A DNA stretch of 64,000 bases from Arenibacter troitsensis (GTDB taxonomy: Bacteria; Bacteroidota; Bacteroidia; Flavobacteriales; Flavobacteriaceae), in contig NZ_FXAO01000001.1 of NCBI RefSeq assembly GCF_900177645.1, positions 894,712-958,711 on the forward strand, given 5' to 3'. The translations under genes and the position numbers were made by a program. The notes under the pieces are model-generated. The model ran no database searches. It was not told the origin of the DNA and worked only from the letters and a program-made list of their open reading frames with translations. Shown piece by piece: positions 56,062-63,767 of the stretch (its first letter is position 1; each line of letters begins with the position of its first letter).

Positions 56062-56116
56062 AACTAAGCGTTCGTGTGGCCGGTACGGCCAAACATGAAC
56101 GCAGTGTTGACTGAAC
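56062..56116 (+). repeat. Spacer-repeat 3' hairpin module
   Basis: AACTAAGCGTTCGTGT pairs with ACATGAACGC around a GGCC-GGTAC-GGCC inner stem, followed by GTGTTGACTGAAC. It matches the 3' module of copy C. The match ends at GAAC, where the IS91-type element begins. Confidence 0.8.
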
Positions 56117-56321
56117 CGGGTCCGTTTGTCCCTTACTATGGGGATTGCTATGGTTTGATGGAGTTTTTCAGATGGATCTTGAGGCCGGAGCGGTTCCCAT
56201 AATTTGGTGGTCGCCCCTTTTCCTGGTCTGTCCTGGTGCCTTTTTTAATTTCCTTGGCCCATTTTACTCTCCGGAGCGGCCTTTCCCTCCTGTTATTTTA
56301 ATTTTGGCCATGGGCCTCCCC

Positions 56322-57467
56322 TTACGCTTCTTGTAGCGTTGTCCTTGGGGCACTTTTTTTCAAACGGTCCGACCATGCTTTGGGCGGGCCACGGCTGTCG
56401 AAGACCGCTACGGTCGCCATAATCCCGATCTGGCAGTAAGGACATCGGCGATGTTTCAAGGGAGGCCGTCCATTGGGCACCTGACCGCCCAGGACCTTTT
56501 GCAGTATTGGGAGCAACTCTTTTTTCTTGGAACTGCTCAGGATCCCATAATGCCGTATCCGCACGAACCCTTTCGGGAGCACATGCATTGCAAACCGCCT
56601 GATGAACTCTTTGTCGGATAACAGCATTAGGGACTTCTTTCCTGCATGGCGGTAATCCTTTACGGAAAAAGTAATGCCCTGACCGTCCAAATTCTTTATC
56701 CGATGGTTACCGATGGCAATCTTGTGGGTATATCGGCCAAGATATTCTACCACTTGTGCCGGCCCTAAAAATGGACGCTTGCAATAGACTACCCATTCAT
56801 TTCTAAAAAGGCTTTCACAAAATCCGCAGGGCAGTTCTTTTTTCAGACTTTTTCGCAGCCCTGCCACGAACCGGGCTCTAAATACATTGCTCATTGCCTT
56901 TACAGGGAACAGATATTTCCCTTTGTTCCTAGCGGGTTTCCATTTGCCCGATCTTGAGATCCCACCTCCCGGTACAATGCAGTGCAGGTGCGGGTGAAGG
57001 GACAGATTTTGGCCCCAGGTATGCAGGATGGCGACCATTCCCGGGTCGGCCCCCAGAAAATTGGGGTTGGACGAAAACCCCTTGATCACCTGCCAGGCCG
57101 TCGCGAACAAAAGGTTATAGATCGTTTTGGGGTCATAAAGGCATATCCTGTTAAGTTCCGATGGAAGGGTAAAGACCACATGGAAGTAAGGGACGTTCAG
57201 CAGTTCGGCCTCCCTTGCCCTGATCCATTGTTCCCGTTTGTGTCCCTGGCACTTGGGACAGTGGCGGTTCCGGCAACTGTTGTAGCTAAGGTGCAGCCTA
57301 TGGCAGTCCGGGTTGTCGCAACGGTCGATATGCCCGCCCAATGCTGCGGTACGGCATTTGCGCAGGGCGTGCAGGGTCCTTAGCGGCCAGCTATTGGCAC
57401 AAAGGCCGGCCAGGTGTTCCCTGTTGCGTTCCAATACCTGGGCCACTTCGTAAGCGGCGCGTTCCAT
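56322..57467 (-). CDS. IS91-family HUH transposase
   Basis: 381-residue rolling-circle transposase. A zinc-binding N-terminal domain has CDNPDCHRLHLSYNSCRNRH and CPKCQ. The HUH motif is HPHLHC (His158, His160, His162) followed by IVPGGG. Candidate nucleophile tyrosines are Tyr242 and Tyr246 in EYLGRYTHKIAI. The frame is intact. In Bacteroidota, IS91 elements often carry a tyrosine recombinase upstream, as here. Confidence 0.93.
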   Translation of the reverse strand: MERAAYEVAQVLERNREHLAGLCANSWPLRTLHALRKCRTAALGGHIDRCDNPDCHRLHLSYNSCRNRHCPKCQGHKREQWIRAREAELLNVPYFHVVFTLPSELNRICLYDPKTIYNLLFATAWQVIKGFSSNPNFLGADPGMVAILHTWGQNLSLHPHLHCIVPGGGISRSGKWKPARNKGKYLFPVKAMSNVFRARFVAGLRKSLKKELPCGFCESLFRNEWVVYCKRPFLGPAQVVEYLGRYTHKIAIGNHRIKNLDGQGITFSVKDYRHAGKKSLMLLSDKEFIRRFAMHVLPKGFVRIRHYGILSSSKKKELLPILQKVLGGQVPNGRPPLKHRRCPYCQIGIMATVAVFDSRGPPKAWSDRLKKSAPRTTLQEA

Positions 57468-57469
57468 GC

Positions 57470-58198
57470 CTATTTATCGTAAAGCCGCTCCAACGGACTG
57501 AACGGCCTTTGCCTGCCCAATTGTGCCACGTGCAGGTAGGTAAGCGTGGTCTGTATATCCGCATGTCCCAACAGGTCCTTTACGCTCATGATGTCCAGCC
57601 CCATTTCCAACAGATGGGTGGCATAACTGTGGCGCAGGCTATGGGTGGTGACCTCTTTTTGGATACCGCTGTGTTTCCGTGCTTCCTTAACGATCCATTG
57701 CACTCCCCTGGCGGAGAGCGCGACAGGACCGCCCTTGCTGTCATTGCCGTTAAAGCACCAGGTAACGGGCCTTTCCGCCGAGATGTATTTCCTTAGGCCC
57801 CGGACCTGCATCGCGCACAATGGGACATAGCGGTCCTTCCTCCCCTTCCCCTGGCGGATGTGCAGCATCATCCTCTCAAGATCCAGATCCTTCAGCTGTA
57901 GGTTGCAGAGTTCAAAGTTGCGAAGGCCGCAGCCATAGAGCATGGCCAGGACCAAACGGTGCTTCAGCAGTTTCGGGGCCCTGAGAAGCCGCCTTACCTC
58001 GTTGCGGCCCAATACAACCGGTAGTTTCTTGGGCCGTTCGATCGAAGGCAGCACCACGCGCATCTCCTTCATTCCCGAGATACGGTAGGCATATCTCAGA
58101 CCATAGACGGTATGCTTGAAGAAACTGTCCGATGGGGTCCTGTGCTGCGATTTTAAGATATGAAGGTAATCAAGGATCTGTTCCTCGTAAAGGTCCAA
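57470..58198 (-). CDS. Tyrosine recombinase associated with IS91 element (N-terminus out of frame)
   Basis: The visible frame gives 242 residues from a TTG. All catalytic residues are present: YGCGLRNFEL (Arg box I), HSLRHSYATHLL (HxxR), LLGHADIQTT and TYLHV (Tyr). The core-binding domain looks cut, but the open frame continues upstream through a good SAM-like region (ELYHKLKRSVELAGKSQSTL) to a run of eight A (58360-58367 on the minus strand). An ATG just before that run (58370) is in another frame; one A less would join them into a ~300-residue protein. It is therefore either a frameshift or a slippage-dependent start. It lies 2 bp upstream of the transposase gene. Confidence 0.82.
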   Translation of the reverse strand: MDLYEEQILDYLHILKSQHRTPSDSFFKHTVYGLRYAYRISGMKEMRVVLPSIERPKKLPVVLGRNEVRRLLRAPKLLKHRLVLAMLYGCGLRNFELCNLQLKDLDLERMMLHIRQGKGRKDRYVPLCAMQVRGLRKYISAERPVTWCFNGNDSKGGPVALSARGVQWIVKEARKHSGIQKEVTTHSLRHSYATHLLEMGLDIMSVKDLLGHADIQTTLTYLHVAQLGRQRPFSPLERLYDK

Positions 58199-58397
58199 AG
58201 GACTGCATTTGAAGTGGATCGCAATGTGCGCCAGACATCTGGCGTAGTTGGTAAGGGTACTTTGGCTTTTGCCGGCCAGTTCTACCGACCGTTTTAATTT
58301 ATGGTAGAGTTCGTTGAACCCGGATACAGAATTACAGGCCCTCTCAATGAGGGTACTACTTTTTTTTCATAACTTTAAATTTTATGATTAAACCTAT

Positions 58398-58447
58398 CCT
58401 AAAGGTAGTGAACGGTAAGGTAACTCTTGCTTGAAGCTACCTTTAGG
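58398..58447. other. Inverted repeat outside the IS91-type element
   Basis: CCTAAAGGTAG pairs perfectly (11 bp) with CTACCTTTAGG across 28 nt. It may mark the terminal end of the IS91 unit or a terminator. The remaining gap to 58590 is AT-rich and ends with ACGTTGTGCAAC directly before the next gene. Confidence 0.4.
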
Positions 58448-58590
58448 TTTAGTTCAACACCGGCTATTATTTATTGCGTGGTAGTTTACCTTTTGGAATA
58501 ACTACTAATAACTTGTTGTGCTAATTAATAATTTATTTTCTTTAGTTCTTGGCTAGCAACAAACAATAGCCAAGAAACGTTGTGCAACAT

Positions 58591-59190
58591 ATGAAAAAAC
58601 TCATACTGACAATATTATTTCTTTATTCTATAATCGGATTTTCTCAAGAAAAAAAGGAAGTTTTGATTAAAGGAATTGTAATGTCTGAAGTCAACGGAAA
58701 ACCTCTTGAGAATGCTTATGTAAGTTATAAATCGAGATATAGGTATTCAATGACAAACGAAAAAGGAGAATTTGAATATCGATACAAAATTCGAGAAAGA
58801 GACAGTTTGGAAACGATTGAATTAACAGCTTTAGGATATGAAAACCTTGATACAATAATCCGAGTTGACAAGCCAAAAGAATATGTGTTTGAATTTGTTA
58901 TGAAACCAAGATTTGGACTTAACCAAGAAAAAGCACTTGCCGACATCAAAAATGGAGAAATAAATATATTGGAATCAAGTGGAATCGCACCTATATTTTA
59001 TAAATCAGACTCAAAATTTGCGGAAAAATATAACGTCAATTTTGTTGAATATGGTTGTGAAGCAATTGCAGAGGAAAGTCTCTATGAATATAACAGAACA
59101 GTTTTTGAGTATTTGGATAAAAAATACGGAAAGAAATGGAGGAAAAAAATTCGAAAAGACATTGTTGGACTTAATGAGAAGAATGAATAA
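58591..59190 (+). CDS. Exported carboxypeptidase-regulatory-like domain protein
   Basis: 199 residues with signal peptide ending near IIGFSQ. Residues ~25-100 are a CarboxypepD_reg-like beta-sandwich (IKGIVMSEVNGKPLENAYVSY, TNEKGEFEY, LTALGYENL). The C-terminal part is helical and ends YLDKKYGKKWRKKIRKDI. Flavobacteria hold many such single-gene paralogues; their function is unknown. The ATG at 58591 is preferred over 58582, which lies in the GTTGTGCAAC palindrome. Confidence 0.75.
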   Translation: MKKLILTILFLYSIIGFSQEKKEVLIKGIVMSEVNGKPLENAYVSYKSRYRYSMTNEKGEFEYRYKIRERDSLETIELTALGYENLDTIIRVDKPKEYVFEFVMKPRFGLNQEKALADIKNGEINILESSGIAPIFYKSDSKFAEKYNVNFVEYGCEAIAEESLYEYNRTVFEYLDKKYGKKWRKKIRKDIVGLNEKNE

Positions 59191-59192
59191 AA

Positions 59193-59400
59193 TACGTTGC
59201 ACAACAATGGTAACCGCTGCACAACCTTATAAATTAAAAATTATCTATGATAAAAGCGGCCTTTTAGAACCGTTTGGATATTCTGGTGCATGCTGACCCC
59301 TCAAAAGCTCTTTCGGTGGTCATTGCCACCCATTCCCCTTTAATCTATATATTAAACAAAAACAACTATATTGGTAAGAAGTAATCCTTGTTATAATTGT
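59193..59400 (+). repeat. Palindromic junction and partial spacer-repeat (copy F)
   Basis: CGTTGCACAAC right after the stop is the reverse complement of the GTTGTGCAACG-type block just before the gene start. It is followed by GTAACCGCTGCACAA, as near 50200, then TTGCCACCCATTCCCCTTTAA (20 bases shared with the spacer 5' module in diverged form) and ATTGGTAAGAA. The rest to 59523 holds nothing else. Confidence 0.55.
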
Positions 59401-59523
59401 TCCCGTTGGCATAATTTTTTATGATTTTCTGCGGGAAAAAGATCGGGAAATATTAAAAATTGAAGACCACAAAAGAAAGAATATGATAAATCAGATTTTT
59501 TATAGCATTTAAGGAAGATTATA

Positions 59524-60138
59524 ATGAGACTTACAATAAACAAAAAAGATAAATTAGACAAGATTAACAAGTGTTTTCTAAATATGGCCGAGGGTATAAT
59601 AAAGGCAGGAGACTCTAAAGTCTATGAATTAGATTTTTACATTTTATCAATACTTAACAGGGCTATTTCCTTAAATAAGGCGTTTACCCATTTATTAAGG
59701 GATAGAAATTCACTAACTGCAATTTCTTTAGTAAGGATGCAGCTTGATAACGCTTTAAGGTTAAATGCAATTAAAATTGTTCAAAATAGGGATGATTTCT
59801 TGAGTCATTTTTTTCAGGGAAAAGGAATAAACAGTTACAAGGAAGGAAAAGAAAAGTTTAGTGATAAATTCTTAGCAAGTAAGTTAAACAAAGATGTACC
59901 CGGTACTCTAGATTTATATGAATATTTGTGCAAATTTGTTCATTTTAGCGAAAATCATTTTGAAGCAACAAAATCAGCTCCTCTTAATCAAAAGGCAAAT
60001 TTTCGAATTGTTGTAGGAGATTCTGATATTTTAAATAAAGATGAAAAAAATGCATTTTATGAACGAATGACAGGCATTTCTAATACGATTATTAGAATCA
60101 GTAAGGAGTGGATAAATACAAAAAGCTCAATGGTATAA
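59524..60138 (+). CDS. Hypothetical helical protein
   Basis: 204 residues, soluble, almost fully alpha-helical by composition. It has an LSILNRAISLNKAFTHLLRDRN segment followed by LVRMQLDNALRLNA and a later YLCKFVHFSENH. The general look is HEPN-like/DUF5677-like, but no RxxxxH catalytic motif of HEPN RNases can be assigned with confidence. No neighbour clarifies it. Single low-G+C gene. Confidence 0.6.
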   Translation: MRLTINKKDKLDKINKCFLNMAEGIIKAGDSKVYELDFYILSILNRAISLNKAFTHLLRDRNSLTAISLVRMQLDNALRLNAIKIVQNRDDFLSHFFQGKGINSYKEGKEKFSDKFLASKLNKDVPGTLDLYEYLCKFVHFSENHFEATKSAPLNQKANFRIVVGDSDILNKDEKNAFYERMTGISNTIIRISKEWINTKSSMV

Positions 60139-60391
60139 ACTCGTAAATGATATAGTAAGGAGGTGTAGTTGAAATTTTTCCTTTTATTGGGAAAGCTACA
60201 TAGTCATAACACCAAACCTTTACTATAACGTACTCATGTGGTACTTTCAAGTAAGCTTGCTGTAAGTTATCATCGCCAATTTAAAATTTAAACTATATTA
60301 GTAGTTAACGGTTGACAATCAATGTAATGAATAATATGTGGACTAAGGTTTCGAAAATATACCCTGGCTCTGAGCAAACTAAAAATGAATC

Positions 60392-61057
60392 ATGAAGAAA
60401 TATTATTTAATTCTTTTCATTTGTCTACTAACAATTAGGGTCTCATTTGGGCAGGAATTTAAGGTTGACCATCGTACCCAATTGGAGAAGGAAAACCCAA
60501 TGAATAGATTTCATCCAGAAAAAACCTCTATGTTAGACCTGCTTGAGGTTATTGAAATTCAGGGCATAACTATAAATAAATTTGAATTTGGGAAATTCAA
60601 CAAGCAATATAATATAATACTACTTTCGGATCAATATGAAAACGGAGATTTTATAAAAACAGATACATTAAGCCAATTTGAGAGTACCTATCACTACTAC
60701 AAGAAGGGTAAGCCTTACTTTGACTTTATCGACAAAATAAAGATTATCACTAAAGATAACGATACTGAAAGCAAGTTGTTTATCAAATCATATTCCTTTA
60801 GCAGCGAGGCAAAAGTTGAATTGAAACGGACAAGCATAAATTCCTTTTTCAATTGGAGACGATACAAGAAGACGGAATGGGAATTGGATAAAAAAATTCC
60901 ATTAATGGTATTTGCGTCCTCTTGGAAAGATGAAGAATATGGTTTTGATCGATTTTGTGGAGTTTTGTATCTAACGGACAATGGAAAGGATACCAATGAA
61001 CTTTTGGCATTATCCCCTTCGTATGTGGTAATTTATTATCGAGTTGAAGAGAAATAG
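60392..61057 (+). CDS. Hypothetical exported protein
   Basis: 221 residues with signal peptide (MKKYYLILFICLLTIRVSFG, cleavage near residue 20). The mature part has no motif that I recognise; it is rich in aromatic and charged residues with alternating beta-type strands. Single plus-strand gene between gaps of 253 and 108 bp. Confidence 0.65.
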   Translation: MKKYYLILFICLLTIRVSFGQEFKVDHRTQLEKENPMNRFHPEKTSMLDLLEVIEIQGITINKFEFGKFNKQYNIILLSDQYENGDFIKTDTLSQFESTYHYYKKGKPYFDFIDKIKIITKDNDTESKLFIKSYSFSSEAKVELKRTSINSFFNWRRYKKTEWELDKKIPLMVFASSWKDEEYGFDRFCGVLYLTDNGKDTNELLALSPSYVVIYYRVEEK

Positions 61058-61165
61058 ATTCTGTGATTTCATAAAAAAAATCTTGAAGAAAGGTATTGGA
61101 TGGAATTCCCCTTGACTACTCGAAGCCGAAACCCCTAGTTGTAATTTAAAAATATCATTATAACA

Positions 61166-62605
61166 ATGATTAGAATATACTTGGATTGGAATGTAATAAG
61201 TAGTCTTAAAAGATCTGATTTTCAAGAGATTAATGAGTTTATTGATAAGTATAAGCAATATATGCAATTTCCATATTCGCCAGCTCATTTTACCGATTTG
61301 ATGAAAAGCTATAATCCAGACAATACATTCTTCAATTCAGATTTAGAAACATTAGAGAACTTATCGGGAAAGCATCATATCAGATGGGAAAAAGATAGAG
61401 TTAAACCATTGTTTGGCCAACCAAAAGAATTTTTTGAAGGTGTAAAAGATAACGAAGACATATCTGATTTAATGGATATGGAGAAAATATTTATGAACCT
61501 TGACGAGTCTTTAAATGACATCGGATTATCTAAAGTAGGAATTTTAATGAAGTCATTGTTTGAACTTCAACCATCTGGTATTGAAATAACTGAAGAGAAC
61601 AGAGATGTTTTGAAGAAAATGTTCCCAAATATTAAGCCAGGTTCTTCAATGTGGGATTTAATGAAAGACATTGGTCCCTTCTCTTCTAAGTTGCTCAAGG
61701 ACAGAGAATATTACAAAGATTTTAGAAACTTATTAGCAGAACAGGGGTTTAAATTAGAAGCAAATTCTGCTAATTGGAGTTATGATGCAGTAATAAAGAA
61801 CATTGATGAATTTTTATTAAAGCTTGGTGTGAAAATGTCATATTTAGAGTACGTTGAGACATCATTAAAATATAAAAAGTCCCCTATTACACAATTTGAA
61901 TTCTATACAACGGCATATCTAATGCTTGACATGATTGGTTATAAAACTGATAAGTTACCAAAGGCAACCGATAATTTGCAAAATATTCAAGCAGATGGTG
62001 AACACTCATTTTATGGAGGTCATTGTGATTATTTTGTGTCAATGGATAAAAAGCTAGGAGTGAAATCTAAGGTGTTATATAATGAATTTAACATTGACAC
62101 TAAAATAATTGAACCAAAAGACTTTATTTCAGAATTGAGTAAAGTAATTGACCCTTTAACAAACAACATCAATTTTATAGAAGAAGAAATAGACTTCTGC
62201 AAAAAAGAAAGTATCATTGAATCTTATGTGGATGAGAATGGTGATGGTGTTGAATCAATTGCATATAAGTTACCACGGTTTTATTTCAACTTTTTTAATT
62301 ACGTGGTCTATACTAATTATCCTGAACAAGGTGGATTCGTCATGACTTTTCGCAAGGTGTTTAAGAATTTTTCACGATTTGTTTATTTTACAGAGTCAGA
62401 AACTTTAATCGATTCTGTATGTAATTATTTTGGATACGAAAATAAAGAAGAATTAAAATCTAAGAAATATGAATTTATACATGAAGATACGAAGACAATA
62501 TTTGACTGGAACTTTGAAGGCGGATTGATTCGTTTAGAAAATGAAGAGGATACAAAACGACCAATTTTAAGCTATATTATATCAACTAAATTAAAAACTG
62601 CGTAA
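61166..62605 (+). CDS. PIN-like domain protein
   Basis: 479 residues, cytoplasmic. It begins MIRIYLDWNVISSLKRSD, the first strand of a PIN-fold nuclease with Asp7 as the first metal ligand. A later HCDYFVSMDKKLG (after ~270 residues of helical insertion) fits the distal acidic strand of the fold. The last ~130 residues form a separate part (PRFYFNFFNYVVYTNY). PIN proteins cleave RNA in toxin and defence settings; this large form is not one whose partner I can name, and there is no antitoxin-like gene next to it. Confidence 0.6.
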   Translation: MIRIYLDWNVISSLKRSDFQEINEFIDKYKQYMQFPYSPAHFTDLMKSYNPDNTFFNSDLETLENLSGKHHIRWEKDRVKPLFGQPKEFFEGVKDNEDISDLMDMEKIFMNLDESLNDIGLSKVGILMKSLFELQPSGIEITEENRDVLKKMFPNIKPGSSMWDLMKDIGPFSSKLLKDREYYKDFRNLLAEQGFKLEANSANWSYDAVIKNIDEFLLKLGVKMSYLEYVETSLKYKKSPITQFEFYTTAYLMLDMIGYKTDKLPKATDNLQNIQADGEHSFYGGHCDYFVSMDKKLGVKSKVLYNEFNIDTKIIEPKDFISELSKVIDPLTNNINFIEEEIDFCKKESIIESYVDENGDGVESIAYKLPRFYFNFFNYVVYTNYPEQGGFVMTFRKVFKNFSRFVYFTESETLIDSVCNYFGYENKEELKSKKYEFIHEDTKTIFDWNFEGGLIRLENEEDTKRPILSYIISTKLKTA

Positions 62606-62639
62606 CGGTTTGACAGGCAGTTTCCAAGCTATTTCTTCC

Positions 62640-62720
62640 CCATGCAAAAAGTAAAAATCCCTAAATTGGTATGAAATAAAAAGGATACAAAACAAATAAC
62701 AAGGATAGCGCAAAACTTAC
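62640..62720 (+). repeat. Spacer-repeat copy E (partial)
   Basis: AAAATCCCTAAATTGGTA, GAAATAAAAAGGAT and AACAAGGATAGCGCAAAAC match copies B, C and D. It lies between the PIN-like gene and the DUF3825 gene and is not interrupted by the MITE, so it shows the uninterrupted order. Confidence 0.75.
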
Positions 62721-62767
62721 ACAACATAATTCATTATAGAAATTAAACTTAAACAAACCCATGAGCA

Positions 62768-63550
62768 ATGAGAAACGACAAACTTGATCTTCCCGAAAAT
62801 TTACACCAATTTGCTTTTTTACCACGGTTTTCTGAAAATATTGAATTTTTAGCAAATTTGTCCGAAGATGAAGATTGGAAATATCATCATACAGAATCAG
62901 AATCGGATTTCCCGATTTTGGAAAACTATATAAAATATACTTACAGACGACTTGCAGAGGAGAAGAAAATAAGTTACTCAAGGGAAGGAACACATTGCTG
63001 TATAAATACGGGACTTGTAACAAGAAATCAAGAAGCCATATTTATGGTATTTGATGAAAACAAAATCGAGGATGTTGAACCTTATTGGCATTTTTACAAA
63101 TTTTTAAGGAAAGGTGAATATGAATTGAGCAAATTTCCCAAGCTACCTGAAATGGCATTTTATTTTGATGACCCAGCTAAATTAGTTTATGATGTAAAAA
63201 AAGAATTAGTTGCAAACGTAGAGCACATTATTGAAGACAATAAAAACCGATTTCCCGAACCATATTGTTCAATGAATAATTATCAACTTCAAAATTCAAT
63301 TCACGGTTCAATAAATAGCGCAAAAGAACGTGTAAAAAGAAGTTACAAAACTGCCGTACCTCAATATTATCGGAATAATATTCAGCTTTTAGTTCCGCTT
63401 TGCTTAAATGATCCCAAAATTGCGGATTTAGCGTTGGTCGTTGAAGATTATGGATTGATGTATAGAGCTTCAACTTGTCTGACTTTAGATATGGCAATTA
63501 ATAATGCGCGGCAAATTGCTAGACCTGATAGAGATTGGTTACAGCCGTAA
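62768..63550 (+). CDS. DUF3825 domain protein
   Basis: 260 residues. The start region (LHQFAFLPRFSENIEFLANLS) and the highly typical C-terminal block (LLVPLCLNDPKIADLALVV, then TLDMAINNARQIARPDRDWL) place it in DUF3825. In other bacteria this domain is found with OST-HTH/LOTUS or cold-shock-type RNA-binding domains, which suggests RNA handling, but none is fused here. Single gene preceded by spacer-repeat E and followed by copy D. Confidence 0.8.
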   Translation: MRNDKLDLPENLHQFAFLPRFSENIEFLANLSEDEDWKYHHTESESDFPILENYIKYTYRRLAEEKKISYSREGTHCCINTGLVTRNQEAIFMVFDENKIEDVEPYWHFYKFLRKGEYELSKFPKLPEMAFYFDDPAKLVYDVKKELVANVEHIIEDNKNRFPEPYCSMNNYQLQNSIHGSINSAKERVKRSYKTAVPQYYRNNIQLLVPLCLNDPKIADLALVVEDYGLMYRASTCLTLDMAINNARQIARPDRDWLQP

Positions 63551-63569
63551 AAAAAAGCTGTGCCAAGTA

Positions 63570-63767
63570 ACTAAGAAGCGTTCAGGTGGTCTGCAAGGTC
63601 CAACATATACACCATGTGGCCCGCCAATTCATAATATTTCTTGGTGGTTAGTGCCAGTCATTCCCTTTTAACCTGTACCACTTAAGGTAAAAAAGAAAAA
63701 AACTCCTTGCACAAACCAAAATTCCCTAAATTGGTAAGAAATAAAAAGGATCCATAATAAATAGTTA
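63570..63767 (+). repeat. Spacer-repeat copy D
   Basis: Both modules are present: AACTAAGAAGCGTTCAGGTGG at the start, then GTGCCAGTCATTCCC, GTACCACTTAAGGTAAAA, AATTCCCTAAATTGG, AAATAAAAAGGATCCA. It is interrupted after AAATAGT at the same place as copy C. Confidence 0.8.

Larger units (their letters stand above)
56117..58370 (-). mobile_element. IS91-family element (boundaries approximate)
   Basis: Carries an HUH transposase and a tyrosine recombinase in the same direction, 2 bp apart. The end downstream of the transposase abuts GAAC (GTTC on the coding strand), the tetranucleotide that IS91-type elements target next to their origin end. The far end is not determined; no target duplication is expected. 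G+C is clearly higher than the neighbouring cassette genes. Confidence 0.7.

Noticed and set aside
56982-57796. Two long plus-strand frames opposite the IS91 genes
   Set aside because: High G+C makes long antisense frames common; the minus-strand products carry HUH and tyrosine-recombinase motifs, these do not.
50420-63767. Possible CRISPR array, because repeats recur
   Set aside because: Repeats are hundreds of bases long, diverged and kilobases apart with genes between; no short regular repeat-spacer pattern and no cas gene.
50420-63767. True integron with attC sites
   Set aside because: No integron integrase, and the spacers lack clear RYYYAAC/GTTRRRY pairs; kept only as a cassette-like hypothesis.
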